Below are positions 15,825 to 24,619 of a stretch of 64,000 nt of DNA, in pieces (the stretch's first letter is position 1; each line of letters begins with the position of its first letter). The translations under genes were made by a program, and so were the position numbers. The notes beneath the pieces are model-generated. The model had not been told where the DNA came from and made no database searches. It saw only the letters and a list, made by a program, of their open reading frames with translations. The stretch is from Tsukamurella sp040611135 (GTDB lineage: Bacteria > Actinomycetota > Actinomycetes > Mycobacteriales > Mycobacteriaceae), in the NCBI RefSeq assembly GCF_040611135.1, contig NZ_JBEXNL010000016.1, positions 1 to 64,000 on the forward strand, read 5' to 3'.

Positions 15825-18027
15825 CCCGGTCCTTCGGATCGAGCCACTCGCCGTCGCCCGCGCGGACCCCGAAGGTGTCCGCGAACGCGCCGACATTCTT
15901 GACCACCTGGTTCGACCGGAACTCGTTGGGCGCGTGCGGATCCGTCGCCAAGGACTGGATCGCCGCGGCCTGCCGGGCCTTGTTGCGCCAGATCCGTCCC
16001 CAGCTCAGGAACAGGGGCGTCAGGTCCGGCCCGGACGCCGGTGCCGCACTGCCCGACGGTGCCGCGCTCGGCCCCGCACTCGCCGACGGTGCGATGCTCG
16101 CCCTGGCGGCCCCCTCGGTCCCGGCGTCGCGGTTGGCGACGGCGATCCGGTAGGCGGCCACGGCGATCGACAGGCCGCCGAGGTCGGCGAGGTTCTCCCC
16201 CACCGTGAGCGACCCGTTGACCTTGTTCTCCGGCGGGAGGCCCGCCGGCACGAGTGCGTCGTACTGCGCGATGAGCGCCTTCGTCCGCTTCTCGAACTCC
16301 GTCCGGTCGGCCGGCTCCCACCAGTCCTTGAGGTTGCCGTCACCGTCGTACTTGGCCCCCTGGTCGTCGAAGGCATGACCGATCTCGTGCCCGATCACCG
16401 CGCCGATCCCGCCGTAGTTGACCGCGGGCTGCGCATCCGGGGAGAAGAACGGCGACTGCAGGATCGCCGCCGGGAAGACGATCTCGTTCATACCGGGGTT
16501 GTAGTAGGCGTTGACCGTCTGCGGCGTCATCAGCCACTCGCCCTTGTCCACCGGCTTGGCGAGCTTCGCGAGCTGGTAGGCGTTGTCGAACTCGCCGGAC
16601 GCGCGGACGTTGTCGACGATCGATCTCGAGTCCGTCCTCAGGTCCGCGTAGTCGCGCCACTGATCGGGATAGCCGATCTTGGTGCGGATCTTCTCCAGTT
16701 TCGCCGCTGCGGCCCGCCGGGTGGCCGGCGTCATCCAGTCGAGGTCCTCGAAGCTGGCGCGGTAGGCGCTGCGCAGGTTGCCCACCAGCTGCTCGGCCTG
16801 CTTCTTCGCGTCGGCGGGGAAGTGCTTCTTGACGTACAGCTCCCCCAGCGCCTCGCCGAGGGCGCCCTCGACCACCGCCACGCCGCGCTTCCACCGATCA
16901 CGCTGCTGCTCCACGCCGCTCAGCGCCGTCGAATAGAACTCGAAGTTGGCCGTCACGATCGGCGCGGCGAGATAGGCGGCGTAGGCCCGCACTACCTGGA
17001 TCCGGGCGTGGTCCTTGAGGGTGCTCAGGTCGGTGTCCGCCCACAGCTTGGCCGCCGAGGTGAGGAAGCTCGGCTGCGCCACGACGACGTTCTTCGCGTC
17101 GTCGGCCTTGATCCCCACGGCCCTCTGCCACCGGTCCCAGTCGTACCCGGGCGCCAGCTTGCCCAGGTCCTGCCACGGGTGCGGGTTGTAGGTCGCGGTG
17201 GCGTCGCGGGACCGGACCCGGTCCCAATGCCCCTTGGCCACCGACGTTTCGAAGGCGAGCACGCGAGCGGCGATGCCGGGCGGGTCCGATAGGCCCGCCA
17301 GCGAGGCGACCTTCTCGAGATAGGCGCGGTACTTGTCGCGCACCTCGGCGTACTTGGCGTCCCGGTAGTACGCCTCGTCGGGCAGGCCGATGCCGGACTG
17401 CACCAGATTGAGCACGTACTTCGACGAGTCCTTCTGGTCGGTGTCGACGTAGTAACCGACGAGCCCGGCCACACCCTGCTTCTGGTGCGCGCCGCTCACG
17501 TCGAGCAGCGCGTCCTTGTCGGCGGCCTTGTCGATCGCCTCGAGATCGGGCTTGATCGGATCGGCGCCCGCCGCATCGATCCGGGCCGTGTCCATGAACG
17601 AGTCGTACACGTCGCGGATCTTCGCCTCGGCGCTGCGCGTGCGCGGATCCTTGATGCTCTCGATGATGGTCCTGAGCTGGTCGAGCGCCCGGTCGGACAG
17701 GTCGGTGAAGGTGTTGAACGATGCCTTGTCCGCCGGAATCGTGAAGCCCTCGTACCACGCGCCGTTGACGTGCCGGAACAGGTCGTCCTGCGGCCGTACG
17801 CCCGGGGCGACGCCCGAGAGATCCGGGCCGGTCAGGGGACGCGGCGGGGCGGCGGAGGTCGACGGTCCGCCGCCCGGCCCGGTGACGCCGCAGGCGGCGA
17901 GCACGCCGGCACCCGCCAGCACGCCGAACCCGGCGAGGAAGCGCCGGCGGTCGAACCCGGGCCGGCCGAACGGGTCCCGGTCCGTGCGATGCGGGTGGGC
18001 GTGATCGAAGGCATCGTCGCTACGCAT
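15811..18027 (-). CDS. M13-family zinc metallopeptidase, Tat/lipobox exported (PepO/Zmp1-like)
   Basis: A 738-residue neprilysin-type peptidase. The N-terminus has a twin-arginine signal FDRRRFLAGFGVLAG followed by a lipobox-like LAAC at about residues 45-48, so it should be a Tat-exported lipoprotein. The zinc site is HEIGHAFDDQGAKYDGDGNL, and the downstream Glu ligand is in GENLADLGGLSIA. NAYYNPGMNEIVFPAA precedes the zinc motif as in the family. The C-terminus ends in a Trp, also typical. A low-complexity Ala/Ser/Gly/Pro insert sits between GTEGAARAS and DLTPLFLSW. The start at 18027 gives a normal signal sequence; the open frame beyond it is rejected. It cleaves peptides outside the membrane; Zmp1 in M. 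tuberculosis affects host interaction. Confidence 0.88.
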   Translation of the reverse strand: MRSDDAFDHAHPHRTDRDPFGRPGFDRRRFLAGFGVLAGAGVLAACGVTGPGGGPSTSAAPPRPLTGPDLSGVAPGVRPQDDLFRHVNGAWYEGFTIPADKASFNTFTDLSDRALDQLRTIIESIKDPRTRSAEAKIRDVYDSFMDTARIDAAGADPIKPDLEAIDKAADKDALLDVSGAHQKQGVAGLVGYYVDTDQKDSSKYVLNLVQSGIGLPDEAYYRDAKYAEVRDKYRAYLEKVASLAGLSDPPGIAARVLAFETSVAKGHWDRVRSRDATATYNPHPWQDLGKLAPGYDWDRWQRAVGIKADDAKNVVVAQPSFLTSAAKLWADTDLSTLKDHARIQVVRAYAAYLAAPIVTANFEFYSTALSGVEQQRDRWKRGVAVVEGALGEALGELYVKKHFPADAKKQAEQLVGNLRSAYRASFEDLDWMTPATRRAAAAKLEKIRTKIGYPDQWRDYADLRTDSRSIVDNVRASGEFDNAYQLAKLAKPVDKGEWLMTPQTVNAYYNPGMNEIVFPAAILQSPFFSPDAQPAVNYGGIGAVIGHEIGHAFDDQGAKYDGDGNLKDWWEPADRTEFEKRTKALIAQYDALVPAGLPPENKVNGSLTVGENLADLGGLSIAVAAYRIAVANRDAGTEGAARASIAPSASAGPSAAPSGSAAPASGPDLTPLFLSWGRIWRNKARQAAAIQSLATDPHAPNEFRSNQVVKNVGAFADTFGVRAGDGEWLDPKDRVKVW

Positions 18028-18068
18028 ACCCGCATCTAACCCGATCCCCCGCCAGGATGTGCGACGGA

Positions 18069-18953
18069 CTAACCACCCGATCCGGTCTCGGCCGCCTGCG
18101 GACGCGCGTCCCGCGAGGTCACGACGATGGCGATCACGACGAGTGCGATTCCGACCGCCTCGATCCAGCCCGGGCGCTGGCCCAGCATCACCGCGCCGAC
18201 GCCGGTCGCCGTGACCGGCAGCAGTGCGAGCAGCAACGCGAACCGCGCTCGGCCGACCCGTCCCAGCACCACCTGGTCCAGGACGTACGGGACCACCGAG
18301 CTGAGCAGGCCGAGGCCCAGCCCCAGGCCCCACACCTCCCAGTGCAGGAAGGATCCGGAGCGACTGAGCAGATCGGGGGCCAGACCGGGCACGGCCAGCA
18401 CCACCGCACCGGCCGCCAGCCCCACGCCGAGCCCCTCGATGCCGCCGCCGGCGTCCGCGACGCGCTTGCCGATCACGATGTACCCGGCCCAGAGGGCCGC
18501 CGCGAGCAGCGCGAACCCGACGCCGACGGCACCGTCGGGTCCGGACACCGTACCGATGTTCACGCCCGCCACGCACACCACCCCGATCAGCGCCGCCGCG
18601 GCGGCGAGCAGGTCGACGGTGCGCCGCGACCCGGCGACGGCGACGGAGATCGGCCCGAGGAACTCGATCGCGACGGCGGTACCGAGGTCGATGTGCGCGA
18701 TCGCCTCGTAGAAGGCCATGTTCATGAGCACCGTCACCGTGCCGAACAGGGCGGCGACACGCAGGCGCGCGGCGGACCAGTCCCGGCGGCGAGGTCGCAG
18801 CGCGACCAGCAGGATCACGCCCGCCCCCGCGCCGCGCAACCACGCCACCGCGACGGGCGAGAGCGTCTCGAACAGGCCGACGCCGAGCGATGCGCCCACG
18901 TACTGGCTGATCGCCCCGATCACGAACATCGCGGGGATCAACAGCGGCGTCAC
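18069..18953 (-). CDS. EamA/DMT-family transporter (RhtA-like exporter)
   Basis: A 294-residue membrane protein with ten predicted hydrophobic segments in two EamA repeats. Features such as AIEFLGPISVAVAGSR and VPYVLDQVVLGRVGRARFALL resemble RhtA/threonine-homoserine-type exporters of the drug/metabolite transporter superfamily. It starts with a GTG at 18953. It is co-directional with and 41 bp upstream of the metallopeptidase gene, so the two may be cotranscribed, although a functional link is not obvious. The substrate cannot be deduced from sequence alone. Confidence 0.8.
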   Translation of the reverse strand: MTPLLIPAMFVIGAISQYVGASLGVGLFETLSPVAVAWLRGAGAGVILLVALRPRRRDWSAARLRVAALFGTVTVLMNMAFYEAIAHIDLGTAVAIEFLGPISVAVAGSRRTVDLLAAAAALIGVVCVAGVNIGTVSGPDGAVGVGFALLAAALWAGYIVIGKRVADAGGGIEGLGVGLAAGAVVLAVPGLAPDLLSRSGSFLHWEVWGLGLGLGLLSSVVPYVLDQVVLGRVGRARFALLLALLPVTATGVGAVMLGQRPGWIEAVGIALVVIAIVVTSRDARPQAAETGSGG

Positions 18954-19029
18954 ATCGCCCAGCCTAGGGGCCCGCTCAACCGGTTCTGTTCACCCTCGGA
19001 GAACATGCCGCCCACCTCCCGGATGCGGT

Positions 19030-19059
19030 GGAACAAATCGGTACCCTCGAACGTATAAA
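19030..19059 (+). promoter_or_regulatory. Possible ECF-like promoter of the DUF7455 gene
   Basis: GGAAC at 19030-19034, a 17-nt spacer and CGTATAAA at 19052-19059, located 38 bp before the start codon. The -35 matches the SigE/SigH-type box, while the -10 deviates from CGTT. TATAAA could alternatively be a housekeeping -10. Confidence 0.35.
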
Positions 19060-19096
19060 GAGATGTAAGAACGGTTCACCTAGGAACGGAGGAATC

Positions 19097-19312
19097 ATGA
19101 CGAACACTGTCACTTCAGAGGCCCCCGCGGGCGATGCCTTCGCTCCCCTCACCGCGTCCGATCGCTGCGATCGCTGCGCGGCGGCCGCCCAGGTCCGAGC
19201 GGTTCTCCCGTCGGGCTTCGAGCTGCTGTTCTGCGGCCATCACTTCACGGAGCACCGGGCGAAGCTCGATGCGCAGGGCGCGACCGTCGTCGGCGAGCCC
19301 CTCGCCGTGTAG
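19097..19312 (+). CDS. Small zinc-ribbon-like protein, DUF7455 family
   Basis: A 71-residue acidic protein with CDRC around residue 25 and CGHH around residue 51, the pattern of a compact metal-binding knuckle. The family (DUF7455) is conserved next to sigB in actinobacteria and has no known function. The ATG at 19097 has GGAGGA 4 bp upstream and begins MTNTVTSEAPAG; the longer reading to 19028 is not supported. It stands alone, followed by a double-armed terminator. A regulatory or nucleic-acid-binding role is possible but not shown. Confidence 0.8.
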   Translation: MTNTVTSEAPAGDAFAPLTASDRCDRCAAAAQVRAVLPSGFELLFCGHHFTEHRAKLDAQGATVVGEPLAV

Positions 19313-19324
19313 TCGTCGCACCGG

Positions 19325-19397
19325 CCGAAGGCGCCGCGCATCCGCCCTACTTCCGAAGGCGCCGCGCATCCGCCCTACTTCCGGATGCGCGGCGCCT
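19325..19397. terminator. Bidirectional terminator with a duplicated 28-bp arm
   Basis: A 28-bp unit beginning CCGAAGGCGCCGCGCATCCG is repeated in tandem, without mismatches, at 19325-19352 and 19353-19380. The following GGATGCGCGGCGCCT (19383-19397) is complementary to the AGGCGCCGCGCATCC arm in both copies, so two alternative 15-bp hairpins can form. It sits between the convergent DUF7455 and helicase genes. Confidence 0.85.
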
Positions 19398-19412
19398 CCG
19401 TCGTTCCCGGGG

Positions 19413-21116
19413 TCACTTCCAGGTGCGCAGTGCTGCGATGCGCTCGCGCAGCTGATCGGCCGAGGCCATCGCGGTCACCGGGCCACCGAGCCTGCTACGC
19501 AGTTCGTTGTGCACCACGCCGTGGGGCTTGCCCGTGCGGTGGTGGTGCATGGCGACCAGCGAGTTGAGTTCGCGGCGCAGCGCCGAGAGCTGCGCGCCGG
19601 CGGTAGCCCGCTCCTCGGCCTCGGGCGGCGGCGCGGGCCGCTCCTCGGCCACCGACCGCCCGTCGACCTGTTCCTTCTGCCGCTGCTGCAGCAGCGCACG
19701 CATCTGCTCCGCGTCGAGCAGGCCCGGCAGCCCCAGGTAGTCGGCCTCTTCGTCGCTGCCGGCGAAGGTCGCGGTGCCGTACGAGGATCCGTCGTAGATG
19801 AGCTGGTCGAGCTCGGCGTCGGCGTGCAGCGAGACGAAGGCCTTCTCCTCCTCGCCGGGCTCGTCCTTCTGCTTGTTGGCGTCGATGAGCAGCGCGTCCT
19901 CGAGCCCGTCGGACTCCCGGTGCGGCTTGCCGAGCACGTGGTCGCGCTGCTCCTCCAGCTTGGCCGCGAGGTCGAGCAGGACGGGCACCGACGGCAGGAA
20001 CACGCTCGCCGTCTCGCCGGGCACGCGCAGTCGCACGAAGCGCCCGATGGCCTGGGCGAAGAACAGCGGGGTCGACGCGCTCGTGGCGTAGACGCCCACG
20101 GCGAGCCGCGGGACGTCGACGCCCTCGGACACCATGCGCACGGCGACCATCCACTTGTCGGTGCCCTCGGAGAACGCCGAGATCCGCTTGGACGCCGTCG
20201 GATCGTCGGAGAGCACCACGGTGACCTTCTCGCCGCTGATCTCCTCGAGCAGCTCGGCGTAGTCGCGGGCGGTCGACTGATCGGTAGCGATCACGAGGCC
20301 GCCCGCGTCGGGCATCGCCCGACGGAGCTGATCGAGCCGGGTGTTCGCGGCCTGCAGCACCGCGGGGATCCAGTCGCCGTGCGGGTCGAGCGCCGTGCGC
20401 CAGGCGCGCCCCGTCTGCTCCTTGCTGAGCGGCTCGCCCAGTCGCGCCGTGAACTCCTCGCCGGCGCTGGTGCGCCAGCTGGCCTGGCCCGAGTAGGCCA
20501 GGAACACGACGGGGCGCACGACCCCGTCGGCGAGCGCGTCCGAATAGCCGTACACGTGGTCGGCCTTGGAGCGCTGGCCGCCGCCGACCTCCGGCTCGTA
20601 GGTCACGAACGGGATCGGGTTGTCGTCGCTGCGGAACGGAGTACCCGTCAGCGCGAGCCGCCGAGTGGCGCCCTCGAAAGCCTCGCGCACGCCCTCGCCC
20701 CAGCTCTTGGCGTCGCCCGCGTGGTGGATCTCGTCGAGGATGACCAGGGTCTTGTAAGCGGTGGTGCGCGCGTGGTGCTTGTACGGATGCATGCCGACCT
20801 GGGCGTAGGTGATCACCACCCCGTCGAAGTCCGACGAGGTACTACCGCCCGAGTTGGTGAAGTTCGGGTCGAGGTTGATGCCGCTCCGCGCGGCGGCCTC
20901 GGCCCACTGGTACTTCAGGTGCTCCGTGGGCGCGACCACCGTGACGCGCTCGACGGTGCGATCGGCGAGCAGCTCGGAGGCCACGCGCAGCGCGAAGGTC
21001 GTCTTACCGGCACCCGGCGTCGCCACGGCGAGGAAGTCCTGCGGCTTCGCGGACAGGTACTTCGTGAGCGCACGGCGCTGCCAGACACGAAGTGAAACCG
21101 CCATCGAGAAACGCAC
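19413..21116 (-). CDS. SF2 DEAD/DEAH-box (ResIII/XPB-like) helicase
   Basis: A 567-residue superfamily-2 helicase. Walker A is VATPGAGKTTFALRVA near residue 34, the DEAH-like box is VILDEIHHAG, motif III is LALTGTPFRSDD, and motif VI is FFAQAIGRFVRLRVPG. The RecA2 domain is followed by a glutamate- and alanine-rich, coiled-coil-prone C-terminus of roughly 150 residues. ATP-dependent nucleic-acid unwinding or translocation is expected; homologues are common near sigB in actinobacteria. The start is a GTG at 21116 or the ATG four codons later. It is divergent from a BrkB-type gene across a region with a 10-bp inverted repeat. Confidence 0.88.
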   Translation of the reverse strand: MRFSMAVSLRVWQRRALTKYLSAKPQDFLAVATPGAGKTTFALRVASELLADRTVERVTVVAPTEHLKYQWAEAAARSGINLDPNFTNSGGSTSSDFDGVVITYAQVGMHPYKHHARTTAYKTLVILDEIHHAGDAKSWGEGVREAFEGATRRLALTGTPFRSDDNPIPFVTYEPEVGGGQRSKADHVYGYSDALADGVVRPVVFLAYSGQASWRTSAGEEFTARLGEPLSKEQTGRAWRTALDPHGDWIPAVLQAANTRLDQLRRAMPDAGGLVIATDQSTARDYAELLEEISGEKVTVVLSDDPTASKRISAFSEGTDKWMVAVRMVSEGVDVPRLAVGVYATSASTPLFFAQAIGRFVRLRVPGETASVFLPSVPVLLDLAAKLEEQRDHVLGKPHRESDGLEDALLIDANKQKDEPGEEEKAFVSLHADAELDQLIYDGSSYGTATFAGSDEEADYLGLPGLLDAEQMRALLQQRQKEQVDGRSVAEERPAPPPEAEERATAGAQLSALRRELNSLVAMHHHRTGKPHGVVHNELRSRLGGPVTAMASADQLRERIAALRTWK

Positions 21117-21148
21117 CCCTAAACCGCGAAGAGAAGCCCGCCCGGCAG

Positions 21149-21204
21149 GTGTTGCGAGCGCGGGCGGGTCGATCGTGAACCCTGAAGGAGTCTACTCGCA
21201 ACAC
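21149..21204. repeat. Ten-bp inverted repeat in a divergent promoter region
   Basis: GTGTTGCGAG (21149-21158) and its exact complement CTCGCAACAC (21195-21204) are separated by 36 nt. The region lies between the divergent helicase (start 21116) and BrkB-family gene (start 21225). It could be a looping operator or a long-loop RNA hairpin. No known regulator is recognised. Confidence 0.5.
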
Positions 21205-21224
21205 GCGCCGATCCCGGTTCCGGC

Positions 21225-22433
21225 GTGATCGGCCCCGGTGCGGAAGACTGGACCTCGATGGACGACGCAGAGGGACCGGCTCCGGGCCGGCAGCAGGGTC
21301 CCGCGCAGAACGCGGGGCCGGTCGATCCTGGGCCGCACACGCGTGACCTGGACCGGCCGCGGCGCGCCCCGCTGCACCTGCGCACGTGGGCCGTGGTGCG
21401 GGACATGCCCGCCGTGCTGTGGCGCACCGTCGTCAAGTCCTGGGACGATTCGATCGTCGGGCACAGCGCCCAGGCCGCCTTCTGGACCACGCTGTCGCTG
21501 GCGCCGCTGCTCCTGGCGCTGATGGGCCTCATCGGCTACGTCGCGACCTGGTTCGGGCCGGACACCATCGGCGTGATCCACGACCGGATCATCTCCTTCG
21601 GTCTGCGGGTGTTCACGCCCAACGTGGTCGACGAGATCATCCGCCCCATGGTCGACGGGGTGCTCCAACAGGGCCGCGGCGATGTCGCGTCGGTCGGCTT
21701 CATCCTGGCGCTGTGGGCCGGGTCGTCCGCGCTGTCCTCGTACGTCGACTCGATCAACATGGCCCACGACCAGCACACGGTCCGCAATCCCGTGTTCCAG
21801 CGGCTGTTCGCCCTGCTGCTCTACGTCGAGTTCCTGGTGATCGCGGTGTTCACGCTGCCGCTGGTGGCGCTGGGGCCGACCTTCATCGTCAAGTACATCC
21901 CGACGTCGTGGCATCCGGCGGTCGCACAGATCATCGACTTCGGGTACCTGCCCTTCGTCGTGCTGATGCTGGTCGGCGGGCTGGCGCTGCTCTACCGGCA
22001 GGCGCTTCCCCGCCCGCTGCCCTGGTACCGGCACCTGCCGGGGGCCGCGCTCGCCGCGCTCATCTTCCTGGTCGCATCGACGGGACTGCGGGTCTACCTG
22101 TCGTTCATCGCGTCGGGGCGGGGCATCTCGTACGGCGCGCTCGCGACCCCGATCGCATTCCTGCTATTCACGTTCTTCCTCGGCTTCGCCGTGATGGTGG
22201 GCGCCGAGTTCAACGCCGCGCTGCAGGACCGCTGGCCCGCGCGCGAGATCCGCACCGACCAGCTGCGCGACTGGGTGGTCGAACAGATCAAGGAGGTCGG
22301 CGCCGACCCCGGCAGGGTCGCCGCGGAGGGTCTGCGCCGCGCCACCGATCCGATCCGCCGGCGGCAGCGTCCCGATCCCGAGCCGGAGCGGCCCGCGCCG
22401 CCCCGCCCGGCGCCCCGGGTCGGGCCCCGCTGA
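21225..22433 (+). CDS. YihY/virulence-factor-BrkB family membrane protein
   Basis: A 402-residue inner-membrane protein with about six transmembrane helices between residues 85 and 330, flanked by a charged N-terminus and a Pro/Arg-rich C-terminus (DPEPERPAPPRPAP). Family signatures include AAFWTTLSLAPLLLALMGLIG and FFLGFAVMVGAEFNAAL. The function of the family is unsettled; earlier assignment as RNase BN is wrong. The start GTG at 21225 is the track start, but the ATG at 21258 (MDDAEGP) is equally plausible. The Shine-Dalgarno GAAGGAG at 21184-21190 is too far upstream of either to decide. Monocistronic, with a downstream terminator. Confidence 0.85.
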   Translation: MIGPGAEDWTSMDDAEGPAPGRQQGPAQNAGPVDPGPHTRDLDRPRRAPLHLRTWAVVRDMPAVLWRTVVKSWDDSIVGHSAQAAFWTTLSLAPLLLALMGLIGYVATWFGPDTIGVIHDRIISFGLRVFTPNVVDEIIRPMVDGVLQQGRGDVASVGFILALWAGSSALSSYVDSINMAHDQHTVRNPVFQRLFALLLYVEFLVIAVFTLPLVALGPTFIVKYIPTSWHPAVAQIIDFGYLPFVVLMLVGGLALLYRQALPRPLPWYRHLPGAALAALIFLVASTGLRVYLSFIASGRGISYGALATPIAFLLFTFFLGFAVMVGAEFNAALQDRWPAREIRTDQLRDWVVEQIKEVGADPGRVAAEGLRRATDPIRRRQRPDPEPERPAPPRPAPRVGPR

Positions 22434-22447
22434 CAGGAGCGCTTCTC

Positions 22448-22473
22448 CGGGGGTTCGCGGGGCGGAGCCCCCG
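22448..22473. terminator. Intrinsic terminator between convergent genes
   Basis: Six-bp GC stem CGGGGG (22448-22453) / CCCCCG (22468-22473) around a 14-nt loop. It sits just after the BrkB-family stop and just beyond the DUF3039 stop, so it can serve both strands. No U tract. Confidence 0.5.
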
Positions 22474-22477
22474 AGGG

Positions 22478-22714
22478 CTACTTCTTCATGCGGTCGTAGA
22501 TCTTCTTGCACTCGGGACACACGGGCGAGCCGGGCTTCGCCGACTTGGTGACGGGGAAGGTCTCCCCGCACAGGGCCACCACGTAATTGCCCATCACGGC
22601 CGACTCCGCGATCTTGTTCTTCCGCACGTAGTGGAAGAACTTGGGTGCGTCGTCGTCGTTGCCGGTGTCGGCGTCGACATCGACGTCCGGCTTCTCCAGG
22701 GTCTTAGTGCTCAT
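22478..22714 (-). CDS. DUF3039 zinc-ribbon protein
   Basis: A 78-residue protein with VALCGETFPV and VCPECKKIYDRMKK, giving the C...C-x2-C pattern that defines DUF3039 with a conserved FHYVRK segment. Its role is unknown, but it is widely conserved in actinobacteria. The start used is ATG at 22714 (MSTKTL), which matches the usual N-terminus; an ATG three codons upstream at 22723 is also open and neither has a good Shine-Dalgarno. It is divergent from the DUF3099 gene with only 38 bp between starts, so their promoters must overlap. Confidence 0.82.
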   Translation of the reverse strand: MSTKTLEKPDVDVDADTGNDDDAPKFFHYVRKNKIAESAVMGNYVVALCGETFPVTKSAKPGSPVCPECKKIYDRMKK

Positions 22715-22752
22715 GACTTTCATTCTGCCAGGCGCGGTGGGACGATCGAAGG

Positions 22753-23088
22753 GTGGGAAATCAGGAGGACGGCACGTACGTCATCACCGACGCGGAGGAG
22801 TCGTACGAGGATCAGTACCGGCGCCGCGTGCGGCGCTACCTCATGATCATGGCCATCCGCATCCCCGCGCTCGTCATCTCCGCCTGGATCTACTCGGCGA
22901 CCGGCAACTGGGTCGTCGCGCTCGCGGTGCTGGCCGGGTCGATCCCGATCCCCTGGATCGCGGTGATCCGCGCGAACGACCGGCCCCGCAAGCGCAAGGG
23001 CGCACCGGACCGGTTCACCCGCCGCAGGCTGGACCGCCTCGCGCTGCAGGGTCACCCGATCACGACGCTCCCGGGACACGGCGAGTAG
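22753..23088 (+). CDS. DUF3099 small membrane protein
   Basis: A 111-residue protein with an acidic N-terminus, a basic YRRRVRRYL segment and two transmembrane helices at about residues 32-72, then a basic tail. This architecture and the TDAEESYEDQYRRRVRRY start fit DUF3099, which is conserved with DUF3039 in mycobacteria. The start is a GTG at 22753. The stop codon is directly followed by the GTG of the methyltransferase gene, so the two are almost certainly cotranscribed. No function is known. Confidence 0.8.
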   Translation: MGNQEDGTYVITDAEESYEDQYRRRVRRYLMIMAIRIPALVISAWIYSATGNWVVALAVLAGSIPIPWIAVIRANDRPRKRKGAPDRFTRRRLDRLALQGHPITTLPGHGE

Positions 23089-24567
23089 GTGCACCTCTCC
23101 CCCGCCCTGGTACCCCTGTGCCGGCGGCTCGGCCCCGTGCTGGCCGCCGCCGACTTCGCGGAATCCACCGTCTCCCAGCGCCTGGGAGCGGCGTACGGCT
23201 GCCTCTCGCGGGGCGAGCCCGGCCCCGTCGAGGCCGCGGCGCCGGGCGACGCGCCCCTCGACGTCATGATCAGATTGTTCCTCGCCGCGGCGCCCGTGCC
23301 CCGTCCACAGGTCGACGGTGCCCTCACCCCGGTCACCGTCGACGAGGCGGTCGAGGCCGGGCTGCTCGAGCCCGACCCGGACGATCCGTCCCGCGTGCGC
23401 GCGGCGCTGAGCCTGCGGCCGCTGGACCTGCCGGACGGGCCGCAGTGGTTCGTCTCCGATCTCGACGGCCTGATGCGTCCGCACCCGCAGCACCGCGAGC
23501 ACGTGCTCGGGGTGGGACACGCCTCCCAGTCCCTGCTGCGGGCCACGCCCCGCGGGCCCGTGGGCACCGTCCTCGACCTGGGGACGGGCTGCGGCGTGCA
23601 CGCGTGCGCCGCCGCGCGGTTCGCGGGCACCGTGACGGCCACCGATGTCAGCGAGCGAGCCGCGGGTTTCGCCGCGGCGTCGGCGGCCTTGAACGGCGTC
23701 GACGTCGAGGTTCTGACCGGCGACTGGTTCGCGCCGGTCGCGGGGCGCACTTTCGACCTGCTGCTCGCGAATCCCCCGTTCGTCGTGGGCGAGGGCCGCG
23801 TCGACCACACCTACCGGGATTCGGGCCTCGACCTCGACGGCGCCTCCGAGCTGGTGGTGCGCGGCGCGCCGTCGCACCTGGCGGACGGTGGGACGGCCGC
23901 CCTGCTCGCGTCCTGGGTGCACCGTGACGACGAGGCCTGGCAGGCGCGCGTGGCGTCCTGGCTCCCGTCCGAGGGCGTCGCCGCGTGGGTGCTCCAGCGC
24001 GACGTGGCCGACCCCGCGCTGTACGTGGGCACCTGGCTCCGGGACGAGGGGCTCGACCCGCGGGTCGGCGAGGGCCGCGCGAAGTCCGATCGGTGGCTCG
24101 CGCACCTCGCGGACGCGGCGGTGACCGGCATCGGCTTCGGGTTCGTGTTCCTGCGGTCGATCGACGGCCCGTCCGAGGTGGTGTGCGAGGAGCTCTCGCA
24201 TCCGTTCGACGATCCGCTGGGCGACGAGGTACCCGCACACTTCGCCCGGATGACGCGGCTCCGGGACCTCGATGTGGACGCCGCGCGACCGCTGCTCGGC
24301 GACGACGTGGCCCTCGAGCGCGTGTCCGTCAGCGGTGACGAGGGCTGGGACGAGGTGGCGGTGCGGGTCACCCGGATGTCGGGCCCTCGCTGGACCCACG
24401 AGATCGACGACGCCGGCGCCCGGCTGCTCGCGGGCTGCCGTGGGGAGCTCACGACCGAGGACCTGGTGATCCTGCTCGAGGCCGCTACCGGCGCGGACGA
24501 TCTGGCCGAACCGGCCCGCCGCCTGCTCGCGGATCTCCACCGGCACGGCTTCGTAACCTTCCTCTAA
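23089..24567 (+). CDS. Class I SAM-dependent methyltransferase (PrmC/RlmG-like)
   Basis: A 492-residue protein. The N-terminal 150 residues form an extra domain (DUF7059-like), the Rossmann SAM-binding motif is VLDLGTGCGVHACAAARF at about residue 162, and the catalytic LLLANPPFVVGEG carries the NPPF signature of N-methyltransferases acting on glutamine side chains or nucleic-acid amino groups. The C-terminal 150 residues form a second accessory domain. A release-factor or rRNA substrate is possible; the exact target is unknown. It begins with GTG immediately after the DUF3099 stop. Confidence 0.8.
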   Translation: MHLSPALVPLCRRLGPVLAAADFAESTVSQRLGAAYGCLSRGEPGPVEAAAPGDAPLDVMIRLFLAAAPVPRPQVDGALTPVTVDEAVEAGLLEPDPDDPSRVRAALSLRPLDLPDGPQWFVSDLDGLMRPHPQHREHVLGVGHASQSLLRATPRGPVGTVLDLGTGCGVHACAAARFAGTVTATDVSERAAGFAAASAALNGVDVEVLTGDWFAPVAGRTFDLLLANPPFVVGEGRVDHTYRDSGLDLDGASELVVRGAPSHLADGGTAALLASWVHRDDEAWQARVASWLPSEGVAAWVLQRDVADPALYVGTWLRDEGLDPRVGEGRAKSDRWLAHLADAAVTGIGFGFVFLRSIDGPSEVVCEELSHPFDDPLGDEVPAHFARMTRLRDLDVDAARPLLGDDVALERVSVSGDEGWDEVAVRVTRMSGPRWTHEIDDAGARLLAGCRGELTTEDLVILLEAATGADDLAEPARRLLADLHRHGFVTFL

Positions 24568-24619
24568 GCAACTTCTCAGAACACCTCTGTGTTTTCGCAG
24601 GTCAGAGGATCCGGGCTCG

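Noticed and set aside
19325..19397. CRISPR array
   Set aside because: Only two adjacent units without spacers, matching a hairpin arm; it is a duplicated terminator. No other regularly spaced repeats or cas genes exist in the window.
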